From Halichondria panicea (taxonomy: Eukaryota > Porifera > Demospongiae > Suberitida > Halichondriidae), in the NCBI RefSeq assembly GCF_963675165.1, contig NC_087382.1, positions 7,302,315 to 7,366,314 of the forward strand: a stretch of DNA of 64,000 nt. The letters run 5' to 3'. Under the pieces are notes generated by a model. It saw only the letters and a program-made list of their open reading frames with translations, was not told where the DNA came from and made no database searches. A program made the position numbers and the translations under genes. Each line of letters begins with the position of its first letter. The stretch's first letter is position 1. Of this stretch, positions 35,931-47,659 are shown piece by piece.

Positions 35931-37265
35931 CCTCTCATAATTCCATGCCGCTCTCAGTTAGTATACACTGTCTGCGCATGCGTCAGTTGCCCCAAGATTC
36001 TTGGGGATCGAGATATCTTAGTAAATTAGTCAGTATATTGTATACTTCTGTTCTGCTCTTGCTCAAGCTCTCTCCAGTGTTGAAAAGTCAGATTTTGTCT
36101 TCTCTTGTACTGTGGTAGAGTGGTAGGCATTTTTCTGTCAGTACCAACCAGCTCTGGCAAATCTACTTGCTTCCAGACGCTTGTTTGATGCATGCCATCT
36201 CAGTAAGATCAGTGCTCCTCGTATGAGCCTAGAGTTGTGATGGCGATTTCTCTCTCTTGACACTAATCAACCCCACGTACGTCGGGTGACCATAGTACAA
36301 AAGGTTAATTGATAAAAATTAATTACAAAGAAATCCACCCACGCGCAAACGGTGATTACCAGGCCCTCTAGTGAGAGGGGCTGGGATCGAGGCTAACCTA
36401 CGTATCTCCTCTGCTCTGCGTCCAAAGGAGGTCGGACACTTTTTCACCAATAATATTTATGACCTTAGGCCAAATTGCTTTTCGTTTTTGCTGACTCAGC
36501 AGTAGAACAGACTGGCCGGATCTAGCTTGTATGGCTATTATGTGCTGATAAGGTTAGGTCCAGTAACCATCACAGACACCAACACAACAAGTTGTCAACA
36601 GATTCAGCGACAGAAACCGTGCAGAAACATTGTCTAATAAATCAGTCGCTCTCTATGACATGGACTACAGTACTGTAGTGATTAGGCCGCCCAACTTTTA
36701 GAGGGCGGCGGAAATATGAGACTAGCTACTAAGCTGCTAAGCTGCGCTATACTCTGTCTTCCTACAATGTAGTATAACCTTCTTCATTTAGCTACTCTGT
36801 TCCAAGTTTACTGTTATTGTCTTCCTAAAGATAATCTAGTAGATTATCATCTGTTGCACTCAGTTACTGTCTTCCAAGTTATTGTCTTCCTACATAGATT
36901 GTTCCTACAATACATAGACTCATCTGTTGCTAAATATATACTTACTCTGTCTTTCAATTAAGTTATTTTCTTCTTAGATTAATCTCATATGTTGCATCTA
37001 GTATAATTACGTACATGCCAATTACCATCCAATAAATCATGAAGAAGTGAATAGCTGCATGCAAGAGTAACTTTATCTATATACTCTTGCTGCATGCCTC
37101 GGTGTGCATTAATCATTGGTAGCTGCAAGAGTGAGGGCTCTGCTGACATGATGCAGCCACTTTTAGCATCGATCGTTTTTAACAACAATCATGGTCGATC
37201 ATTACCTATATATACTGGATTCTCTTGCAAGTGCAAAAATGTTCATCGTGATATAATGTATAAAG
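35931..37265. other. Gene-free spacer
   Basis: A one-armed copy of the CCAGGCC / GGGATCGAGGCTAACCTACG family is at 36359-36405 and a GCCGCCC hairpin at about 36690-36712. Nothing coding was recognised. Confidence 0.4.
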
Positions 37266-37269
37266 CTTT

Positions 37270-37548
37270 ATTAACCCGAGGCGCGTGGGCGGCCACGGGT
37301 TATAGTAGTCGTTTGGTTTGTTTGTTACCCGAGGCGCGTGGGCGGCCACGGGTATAGTAGTCTGTTGGTTTGTTACCCGAGGCGCGCGTGGGCGGCCACG
37401 GGTATAGTAGTCTGTTGGTTTGTTACCCGAGGCGCGCGTGGGCGGCCACGGGTATAGTAGTATGTTGGTCTGTTTGTTTGTTACCCGAGGCGCGTGGGCG
37501 GCCACGGGTATAGTAGTCTGTTGGTTTGTTTGTTTGTTTGTCTGTTTG
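37270..37548 (+). repeat. Five tandem copies of a GC-rich hairpin unit of about 55 bp
   Basis: Each unit contains ACCCGAGGCGCGTGGGCGGC, CACGGGTATAGTAGT and a GTTTGTTTG tail. GAGGCGCG-rich and CCACGGGT parts can pair within a unit. The GC content stands out sharply from the AT-rich surroundings. Confidence 0.85.
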
Positions 37549-37550
37549 TT

Positions 37551-40500
37551 TGTCACAGGTATATCTACTCACCTGGATGCCACAGCACTGCATTTACAGC
37601 ATGGATAGCCTTCACACAACAATATCTTGGTTTAAATAGTGACAGATTGTGATGTTAAAGCTTCTTTGTCGAGCAAAAGCTAAGAAGCTTGAACAAGCTT
37701 GTGACTGGGTCTGCTTACCTGGATGCTCTAGCACTGCGTTTACAGCATAGGTAGCCTCCACACAACAAGTCAGTACTTCTAATACTGGCAGCTTTCGGTG
37801 TTAAAGCTTCGTTGTCTAATAAAAGCGAGCAAAATGTAGCTTGAACAGAACTTGCACATGCGTTACTTATAACTGAAGTGATCCTGTACCAGGTCCAGAA
37901 ACAATGGAACAGGGTCACTAAAGTAGAAAGTTGTATATACCAAGAACAATGGAAAACAGGGTCACTAAAGCAGAAAGCTTGAATTATAGCTCCTGCTTTT
38001 AGCTCTGGGATCTAGGACCTGGAGCCATACTTCTCTGAGACTCTAGGCTTCTTTGCTGTGATCCTAATCCACAGTGCATATAGTACCACTACCTGTTCTC
38101 AAATGTTTCAGCATGCCTCCAGTCTGGTTTAGTTTTATTGTTCCTTAGTTGCTGTGCAAGTCATACGTGATAACAACATCACTATATGCACTGCATTATA
38201 TTTCTGGTTTCTTTATAATCATGTCACCAGCCGAGGGTTTGCACTTTAGTGCTCTAGTTTGTTTGTTTGTTTGTCACAGGTATATCTACTCACCTGGATG
38301 CCACATCACTGCGTTTACAGCATGGATAGCCTTCACACAACAATATCTTGATTTAAATAGTGGCAGATTTTGCTGTTAAAGCTTCTTTGTCGAGCAAAAG
38401 CTAAGAAGCTTAAATAAGCTTGTGACTAGGTCTGCTTACCTGGATGCTCTAGCACTGCGTTTACAGCATGAGTAGCCTCCACACAACAAGTTAGTACTTT
38501 TGATAGTGACAGCTTTCGGTGTTAAAGCTCCTTTGTCTAATAAAAGCTAGCAAAATGTAGCTTGAACAGAACTTGCACATGCGTTACTTATAACTGAAGT
38601 GATCCTGTACCAAGAAAACGATGGAACAGGGTCACTAAAGTAGAAAGCTGTATATACCAGAAACAATGGAACAGAAGAGTCACTAAAGTAAAAGCTTGAA
38701 TTATAGCTCCTGCTGCTGACTGGGATCCTACTCCATGCAGAACCTGGAGCCATACTTCTCTGAGACTCCAGGCTTCTTTACTGTGATCCTAATCCACAGT
38801 GCATATTATCTAAAGTACCACTACCTGTTCTCAAATGTTTCAGCATGCCTCCAGTCGAGTCTGGTTTAGTCCTGAGTTGCTGTGCAAGTCATGGCATGAT
38901 GATGATAACAACATCACTATATATGCACTGCATTATATCAGTCTTCTGGTTTCTTTATAATCATGTCACCAGCCGAGGGTTTGCACTTTAGTGCTCTAGT
39001 TACCCGAGGCCGTGCCGCGGCCAGCGGGTATAGTAGTCTGTTGGTTTGTTTGTTTGTTTGTTTGTTTGTGATGGGGTTTTCTACTCACCTGGATGCCATA
39101 GCGCTGCGTTTGCAGCATAGATAGCCTTCACACAACAATATCTTGATTTAAATAGTGGCAGATTTTGATGTTAAAGTTTCTTTGTCGAATAAAAGCGAGC
39201 AAAAGCTAAACTTGCCCGTTGGCAGCTGCTAACTACACGCGGCCTTTATTCGAGATACCCTATGTTACATTGTGATTTTTCCACATGGGTTACTTACAGC
39301 TGACGTGATCCTGTACCAGAAACAATGGAACAGGGTCACTAAAGTAGAAAGCTAGAATTACTACCTCTGCTGACTAGGTATTTGCAGCTGAAGTGATCCC
39401 GTAACATGAATAAGGGCCAAGAAAGTAGAATTGTGACTAGTTGTTGTTGACTGACTCTGGATCCTATACTCTAGCCTGGAAGGAGCCATACTTCTCTTAG
39501 TCTAAGACTCCAGGCTTCTTTGCTGTGATCCCAGTCCACAGTGCTAGTGCATGTCTCATGTGACATACTCAATGTTTCAGCATCCCTACAGTCTGGTTTA
39601 GTTTTATTGCTCTTGAGTTGCTGTGCTAGTCATACATGCTACATGCACTGCATTATCACTCTTCTGGTTTCTTTATTATGTCACCAGCCGAGGGTTTGCA
39701 CTTTAGTGCTCTAGTTTGTTTGTTTGTTTGTTTGTCTGTTTGTCACGAGTATATCTACTCACCTGGATGCCACAGCACTGCGTTTACAGCATGGATAGCC
39801 TTCACACAACAATATCTTGGTTTAAATAGTGACAGATTGTGATGTTAAAGCTTCTTTGTCGAGCAAAAGCTAAGAAGCTTGAACAAGCTTGTGACTGGGT
39901 CTGCTTACCTGGATGCTCTAGCACTGCGTTTACAGCATGGGTAGCCTCCACATAACAAGTCAGTACTTCTAATAGTGGCAGCTTTCGGTGTTAAAGCTTC
40001 TTTGTCTAATAAAAGCGAGCAAAATGTAGCTTGAACAGAACTTGCACATGCGTTACTTATAACTGAAGTGATCCTGTACCAGGTCCAGAAACAATGGAAC
40101 AGGGTCACTAAAGTAGAAAGCTGTATATACCACGAACAATGGAACAGGGTCACTAAAGTAGAAAGCTTGCTTTAGCTGACTGGGATCCATGCAGGACCTG
40201 GAGCCATACTTCTCTGAGACTCCAGGCTTCTTTGCTGTGATTAATCCACAGTGCATATTATCTATAGTACTACTTGTTCTCAAATGTTTCAGCATGCCTC
40301 CAGTCTGGTTTAGTTTTATTGCTCCTGAGTTGCTGTGCAAGTCATGCATGATGATGATAACAACATCACTATATGCTATATCAGTCTTTTGGTTTCATGT
40401 CACCAGCCGAGGGTTTGCACTTTAGTGCTCTAGTTTGTTTGTTCGTTTGTTTGTTTGTGACAGGTGAATCTACTCACCTGGATGCCACAGCACTGCGTTT

Positions 40501-41172
40501 ACAGCATGGATAGCCTTCATACAACAAGTTATTAATTTTAATAGTGGCAGAATTTCATGTTAAACCTTCGTTGTCAAATAAAAACGAGCAAAAGCTAAGA
40601 AGCTTGTGACTGGGTCTGCTTACCTGGATGCTCTAGCACTGCGTTTACAGCATGGGTAGCCTCCACACAACAAGTCAGTACTTCTAATAGTGGCAGCTTT
40701 CGGTGTTAAAGCTTCTTTGTCTAATAAAAGCGAGCAAAATGTAGCTTGAACAGAACTTGCACATGCGTTACTTATAACTGAAGTGATCCTGTACCAGGTC
40801 CAGAAACAATGGAACAGGGTCACTAAAGTAGAAAGCTGTATATACCAGGAACAATATTGGAACAGGGTCACTAAAGCAGAAAGCTTGCTTTAGCTGACTG
40901 GGATCCATGCAGGACCTGGAGCCATACTTCTCTGAGACTCCATGCTTCTTTGCTGTGATCCTAATCCACAGTGCATATATTTATAGTACTACTACCTGTT
41001 CTCAAATGTTTCAGCATGCCTCCAGTCTGGTTTAGTTTTATTGCTCCTGAGTTGCTGTGCAAGTCATGCATGATGATGATAACAACATCACTATATGCAC
41101 TGCATTATATCAGTCTTCTGGTTTCTTTATAATTATGTCACCAGCCGAGGGTTTGCACTTTAGTGCTCTAGT
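37551..41172. repeat. Tandem array of about five 0.65-0.75-kb units with exon-like modules
   Basis: Units start near 37551, 38275, 39057, 39746 and 40461. On the - strand most units contain two related modules. One ends GCTAGAGCATCCAG before a GTAAGC donor, the other ends GGCATCCAG before GTGAGT. Both encode GYPCCKRSA in the same frame. The GTAAGC-type module is open back to a plausible acceptor (TTTATTAG); the GTGAGT-type has an in-frame TAA. Units are separated by GTTTGTTTG runs and a CACCAGCCGAGGGTTTGCAC motif. It is either a satellite derived from a gene fragment or a decayed gene with repeated exons. The family is unknown. Confidence 0.7.
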
Positions 41173-41487
41173 GTTATGTAGCTTTAGTATCTCCACCGGG
41201 GTATCAGCCATTATACCCGGGATTCAAAATCTGCAATTAGTATAGAAAAAGGAAAGTGATATCCACGGTTACCCGATACTCTGTCTATTGAAGTGCAGCC
41301 TACAACAAGACAACCATTCTCACGTTATCTAAGTTACCTCACATGTACGGCAACCAAGCAATGTGACTAAGAAGAGAATTTAGGTTATACTCCTGACACA
41401 TAGTGTCTTCTGTTCTTGTGCTAGGAAACAGCAACCATCATTATTTTTAGATCAATTGTTAGTGCAAATTTTCGTATGAACTACTGA

Positions 41488-41708
41488 CAAGGGCGTATAA
41501 AAGAAGAGAGGGCATGCAACTCCTATATGAGCAGAGTTTAAACGTGGGCGGATAAATGTGCACGACTGTGCATGAAATGCTAAAAATATACATTTCTATT
41601 TTTAGCACTTCATACAAATGCACACATTCCTCCGCCCACGTTTGAACTCCGCTACCTACGTGTACTGATAGTGGAGTTGCATGCCCTCTCTTCTTTTATA
41701 CGCCCTTG
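41488..41708. mobile_element. Foldback element with 7-bp target duplication
   Basis: Ends CAAGGGCGTATAAAAGAAGA and the exact complement continue into arms of about 100 bp. CTACTGA is duplicated directly outside both ends (41481-41487, 41709-41715). It is non-coding. Confidence 0.85.
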
Positions 41709-41852
41709 CTACTGAGTTGTATTTTCGAACAACTCACAAAATGGTGACATATATGTGCATAATTATATACACATTTTTCTCAAACATGTAACATGCATGT
41801 CTACTGTATACTACAAACAAACAGGCACGCATGCAATCGTCACACCTCAAAG

Positions 41853-42126
41853 TTAGTAGAGGTAAGGTAACAGTCTGGGGGTTGCTCTAAAGTACTGCAT
41901 GTACTGTGGATTGTCCTTCCACTTTCTCAAGTTCTGTTTCTCCAGTATGGGTATACCCGATAGCTTGGTGAGAAGATAGCCAACAAAAAGCGGAGAGATC
42001 ACACTGATGTAGTCAGTGCTCTGTATGGGAAACATAACGGTATTATTTATATGATGTAGTATAGTAATTATACCTCGAGGTGTACAGCCACACGAGGGGT
42101 ACGGTATAAAGCTGACTGTGCATGTG

Positions 42127-42178
<52 letters not shown>

Positions 42179-44646
42179 CACTTGCTATTCCGGCTCTCTG
42201 AAGTACGGCCATCTCGATAATATACCGGCCATTTAGTTTGAAACTGATTTCTATAGCTAGATATTTACTGCACAAAACTCGTCCTGAAATGCGGCGACTT
42301 GCTATTCCGTGTACTGCCCCAAACTAGGTTTTTAATGTAATTTTATACGTACGACTTTTCGGGTGTGGTATGGCAGATAAAATTGAATTACATTTATAAA
42401 ATAGAGAGCATAATGATTCATTATCCTCGAGACAGAACCGCTCATTAGATTCGAGGTAGGGTGGTTTTTAAGGTGCGGCTATTTTCTAAAAATTAATGCG
42501 GCCACCTCCCTATTCCGGCCAGGTTGCACTCCCCGAGGGTGACCAGATTATACTGTATACCACATACGAGGCTACCACGTTACAGAATTGAATTGAATAA
42601 GTTTATTAGAGGAAAGGGTCACATAATAATTATAGGAAAAAACAATGTCTATGTGTGACTATGATACTATGTAACAGTCAATATCTTGACATGTACCTTG
42701 AATGATGAAGAAGCAGAGAGGAACATTCCAGACCAGAGCAGTATTTCACCAAGATAGTTAGGAAAACGCACATACTTCCACAGCCCATGACTAATCCACA
42801 CATCTCTACAAAGCAGGAGAAATACGTACAAACACAGTAAATTATGCTTGTGTTCACAAGTATGTGAACATGCAGGTACTCAACTGCGCACTGATTTAGC
42901 ACCAACTCTGCATGACTACAGAGTACACCTAGTGAGTGGAGGTACGTGTGCAAGCTCAATCTCAGACCAAACACCACTATATGTGTCATTACTCCTTCCT
43001 CACTTGTTGGCAGGGTTACTCCTGAATGTGTACTTCTGGAAGTCAGCAACTGACTCTAGTAGCATGCCAATCAGCCACACGCTCCACCCGCAGTAGTCCC
43101 TGGTGGTGAGCTGCCTGTCTTCGTCTTTAGAGTTCAGGATTAACGTTGGGAGTAGGGTCACAAAGATCCATAGTGCTGGATGGATTAAATACTCCGGGTA
43201 TAGTATGATAATGTAAAGTTATAGACTCACTATACGGTTTATGGTAGGCAGGCTAATTACTGCAAATCACTAACACTGCAAATCAAAATACATACTACAG
43301 CCATAACACAACAACTGAAAAAGTCTCTCCTTAGACACATGATTTCCATTTCAAGCATCCCTGAAACTTGAACATACCTTGCACAGTCCAGTAAATGAAG
43401 AACCGCTTGGGATCATTCCGAACTCTGTTGAACCTGCTGTCATGGCCATCCTTCATCACCCTCATAAATAGAAACAGACCCAGGCGAATGGCCCACACAC
43501 ATACAAGTGCAGTTTGGATGAGCTGTAGAGGTAAAGCACCATTCACCATTCACTTGCAACAGGCACATCGGTATTCTTGAAGCTGCTTAAAGAATTAAAT
43601 AAAAAGTTCTCGTACTGTTTCCGTAGTTCCTGCGTAGTACGCTCGTATTTAACACCTTAAAATGGTGCGCACATTATTTTTATTACGAAATAGTACGTAC
43701 AGTTACTATTATTATACAGGAAAAGTGGAATTGGAAAACCTAAACTTCTCGAAATTATACCAACACTGTTTCTCTACAATTTAATCGAGCCTGTTTACTA
43801 CAACACAACATAGACGGGCTATAGGTGGCAACGATTATACCTTAGCTACATGTACTTTCCAACAACCGAGATTATCGATTATTTACACGTAGTATTTTAT
43901 CATTCCACATGATACCTGCACCATCAAGTTGGGACGAGGCTACTGTCTTTTGTCTAATTACAGTACCAAGTTCATTTTATTTGAGAGCGTCAAGTAAAAT
44001 ATTTTTTGCTGGCGCTTAGGTAATGTACGCGGCGGCATTAATTTTAATCGAGGCTCTATGTACAATTGATCTATGATAGCTCGCGGAAACAGCTACTAGA
44101 ACTTAGCGTTCTATTGCTAAGCGCCAAATGGAGTTTTTTCTTGTTATATTATTTGTGCGCCACTGGAAAATGATTAAATTTTAGCGGCACTGTAATTAGA
44201 AGACAGCAGATGACGTACAAGTGGCAGAGATAAATGCTAAACACGCAATTTCTGGCATTAAAATTAAGGTTTGTGGGGGTTCAGAGAGTTCTGTATTACC
44301 ATATACGTAGTTTCTTCGGGGTTTGGGGGGACAAATGAATGAAATTTGAGCTCCTACATAAATATTGTACATTTTATGTGAAGCTATAATGTGCGCACAC
44401 TATCCCTATACTCTTCTCCTGTATGTAGACAGAGCCAGCCAATACTTAACCGATCTAACACACCACACTTACCTGTCTAGGGTAGAACTTGCCAGTGTGC
44501 ATGAGGGACTGTGTACTGAGCAGAATGAAGGTTGCAGAGCCAGCCAGGTCATAGAACTTCTCTGTCTTGAAATAGGCTGCCACCAAGAAGAGTGCCCATT
44601 GCAGAGCAAGGTCTGTCACTGCTGCTTTGGACAGTACACTTCCCAT
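41853..44646 (-). CDS. Steroid 5-alpha-reductase-like (DUF1295) membrane protein
   Basis: Five exons join in phase: 44473-44646 (ATG at 44646), 43378-43522, 43004-43175, 42697-42805 and 41853-42020, totalling 255 residues, normal for this family. The protein is strongly hydrophobic with several membrane segments. Signature stretches include VWAIRLGLFLFMRV, then HDSRFN, QALWIFVTLLP, and the NADPH-site-like HGLWKYVRFPNYLGEILLW. The C terminus SPLFVGYLLTKLSGIPILE then a WKDNP-type Trp/Asp/Pro motif also fits. Known relatives are predicted ER oxidoreductases; some reduce steroid or fatty-acyl enones, but the substrate here is unknown. The 168-bp last exon ends at TAA. An intron contains a CACTAT-rich stretch; no regulatory site is evident. 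Confidence 0.88.
42062..42185 (+). repeat. SINE-like repeat head with a GT run
   Basis: CCTCGAGGTGTACAGCCACA precedes a (GT)n tract. It resembles the head of the repeat at 17513 and 48195. It lies in the last intron of the DUF1295 gene. Confidence 0.5.
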
Positions 44647-46035
44647 GATTGCGATAGCTAGCCAGTGTCCACAGATCAGTGAATTTCAGTTCTAGACCAG
44701 ACGTTTTGTGTTGTGCATATTAATTAAATTAGTCACCTCTGACCAATCATTATCCACGCCTACTTCCGCTTGATACAATGTCATAATAATTAGTAATGAT
44801 TGAAAAATGGAAATGGCAAGTATTCCGAATTGCATCATTTGTTCAGAGTCTATATCCAGCTAAATTGGTCTCGCCATAATATGCTAAACATAGCAATAGG
44901 TGTCAGGATGGCTGCATCTGTATGAAAAAGAATAGCGAGTACATGTACTTCCATTTTCATGCCATTGAATCCCAACAAAACAAAAGTTAACAACTCCCTG
45001 TTTACAGCTACGAAATTGCAGGTACCACGCTCACTTAATTGGTGTATGTACTGATTGGAGAGATTAGGCTTAATTATAGTGCCTGTAATCTAGAGAGTAG
45101 AATACTGTATAGGAACATTCCTAAGAAATGGTGCTGATACTATTGTGAATGAAAGCTTCAAAAATGATTTGTTATACAGTGTAGTGGGAAATGATTTAGG
45201 TGATAATGGGGGTGATTGTTTAATTATCTCTGGAAGTAAAGTGTTATGAAAAAGTTTTTACCAAACGTTACAGAATGTCATGTGTAAAACACTTAGCTAC
45301 TTGAGTTCCATCGCTTAGTGAGCAGGGCAATGGTAACCAAAAAGGTGCTCTAAAAATTGAGTACTAAACAGCGTGTGTACTTATAATTATGTAAACTATG
45401 ACAAGCTGTAAATTAGAATAGATCTGCCAGAAAGACAATCAAGTGGGGGGAGGGGGTTCCACTAGCAAATCATAAATACATACCTATAAAGCCATAGCTG
45501 GTTATTAAGGCTCAAGGTTCAAGCTCGAAAGCCGCAAAAATGGTAGTTCCGGTATTAAAACCTCTCTACTGTAGGGGTGTGGTTAATTGAGCCTCTATCT
45601 TTGAAAAAAATTCTGAAAAATGCTTAGTTTAAGCAATCTGCGAAAATTAAGTGCCTCGAAAATAACCCGCTAAACAGTGTACTGTTAAATGATCACCTCT
45701 TTTCAACTCACCTCTTTCAAGAGCCCCCCCAGCTCAATACCTGCAGTGTACAATATGTATAATTATATATATTATTACAACCAGAATATTATACGTTGTA
45801 AGTATAGGATTGGCATAGCGATATTTCACATTATAGCTATTGCTCGTCCAGCTACTATAAATTTTTTGTTGAGATCAACATTGTTGAACCTGTCATATAT
45901 GGGGTTAGGGGGGCGTATTATTGAGATGAATGTCTACGATACATTTCATACTCTGGCTAGGGGAGGGCTTAAATTAGAAAGGGGTGTTACAGTGTATTTT
46001 CGGGTGAGTATACATTATAAAGCCCCCAAAACACA
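44647..46035. other. Gene-free spacer
   Basis: It contains one arm of the inverted pair at 44918-45015. The rest is AT-rich with no recognised coding sequence. A missing 3' exon of the neighbouring kinase gene might lie here, but I could not identify it. Confidence 0.4.
44918..45015 (+). repeat. 98-bp inverted repeat, left arm
   Basis: Starts CTGTATGAAAAAGAATAGCG. Its reverse complement is at 47042-47139 with only about four mismatches. The pair brackets the kinase exon of the Death-domain kinase gene. Confidence 0.9.
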
Positions 46036-46088
46036 TCAGCTAAAATAAATATTATCATGTACATGCATGTAAGAATTGTTTGACTCAC

Positions 46089-47652
46089 AAAGCTCTCTGG
46101 CAGACGGTCTTCTTTTTACGTCTTTTTGCAAGCAGCCATCAATAAGTGGTCTTAACTTGTGTGTGAGAGGTGTCTGGCCAAAATAATATGATCGATCCTT
46201 AGCTGATTTGATAGTCGGTCGCTTATGAACAATTTGAACAATGACCACCCCAAAGGAGAACACATCCAGGCTTTGATCATAATTATCATCATCCATTCTG
46301 AGAGCTTCGGGAGGAAGGAACCCCATTCTGTGGCTAACGGCTGCAAGGGTAGAGCTAAGTTGGTCGGGATCAAACAGCCGAGAGTTTCCAAAATCAGAGA
46401 TTTTTGCCAAAGGAATTTGAGCGAGATTTAGCAACACGTTATCGCTACAAAGGTCACGGTGGATTATCTGCTTACTATGAATATATGCAAGGCCAGAAGC
46501 AACATCGTTAGAAAGGCTAACTTCACATTCGCTAGTGAGGGACTCTTCACCAAGACGGGACAGATAGGATCTTAGACTGCAATCCATGAGCTCAACAACG
46601 AGAACTGTTCCACCAGATTTGGGATGGTTACACGTCGCTAAGTACTCGACAACATTTGGATGCTGAAATGATTTCAGAAGCTCGAATTCACGCTGAAGAG
46701 CTTCCATACCTCTCTCTGTTGCCTCTGTACTAGCTGGAAGGTTGGTTTGCATCTGAATAGTAACATGATGTAAAAGTTTCACTGCACAAGGGTTGCTTTT
46801 GTAGAGTCCTTTGAAAACTGCCCCGAATGCACCAGCACCAATGTTTTCGTTTGTAAAAATTAGCAAATCTTCATTCATTTTCTGGTGGGGAGGTAGAGGA
46901 TCAACTGTATTATGTGTGTGGGTGTGAGGACATGTAAAAGTCAATTAAACGAACATAATTATACTATAATTGCAATAGATAAGTAGGTGCCAACTGTCCC
47001 ACATTAAATATCCCTGTTCCTTGCCCTGCACAGAAGACCTTTTTCGTAGCTGTGAACAGAGAGTTGTTAACTTTTGTTTTGTTGAGATTCAATGGCATGA
47101 AAATGGAAGTACATGTACTCGCTATTCTTTTTCATACAGAAAGCTTTTTGTTGGCCGTGAGTTTGGACTTGAATAGAGCCTTACCTTGTCTATACCTAGG
47201 TACTATCAGCTTAGTGCTTTGAGGCGCTGTCCTCGAGAACAAGCGTTCGAAAATAGCACGTGTTCGATAATCGGTTGTTTACTCTACATGTATATCTGGT
47301 TCAGTACGCAGATCTCAGATAGAAAAAATATCATCTCAGACTTGTCTAGATCTGTACAGCACTCACCACGACGCTGAATTCGATGTCTCTCAATTGCCTT
47401 GGCTATGTCGCTGTGACCCACAATTGGACCAGACAAAGCTACCATCAAATCCCTCCAACTTCTATTCCCACCTTTCAGCCACTCCAAAATTCCCTCACGA
47501 TAGCAATCATCAGGATTTTCACGCCATCTCACACCAATGCTGTCGATTGTAGTATTGTTGATACTCAGTAGAAGTAAGACATTGCGCCACTTGTTCCGAA
47601 CTCCAAATGTGATCTTGTAGACGTCCATGAGATCATTTACTGTGAGAGACAT
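46089..47652 (-). CDS. Death-domain and TKL-type protein kinase (RIPK/IRAK-like architecture)
   Basis: Exon 47367-47652 (ATG at 47652) encodes a Death domain, with the WRNVLLLL helix, the GILEWLKGG helix and W-R-D-L-M-V-A-L. An 11-base candidate exon 47185-47195 restores phase to the kinase exon 46089-46881. The kinase has glycine loop GAGAFGAVFKG, CAVKLL lysine, IHRDLCSDN catalytic loop, ISDFGNSR and FLPPEAL, so all catalytic residues are present. The exon ends at a GTGAGT donor after RRPSAREL, so at least one more 3' exon is likely; if unspliced, the frame stops at 46036. A Death domain followed by a kinase matches the logic of IRAK proteins, acting as an adaptor kinase below receptors. The microexon link is the least certain part. 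The two could be separate genes. Confidence 0.65.
47042..47139 (-). repeat. 98-bp inverted repeat, right arm
   Basis: Reverse complement of 44918-45015. It lies in the intron between the candidate microexon and the kinase exon. Confidence 0.9.
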
Positions 47653-47659
47653 CGTTCTG

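Noticed and set aside
38149-38379. + strand frames in the tandem array
   Set aside because: They run through simple GTTTGTTTG repeats. The conserved splice donors and shared module lie on the other strand.
46882-46944. Extra N-terminal residues on the kinase exon
   Set aside because: They begin with a TTG codon and translate a pyrimidine tract that looks like a splice acceptor.
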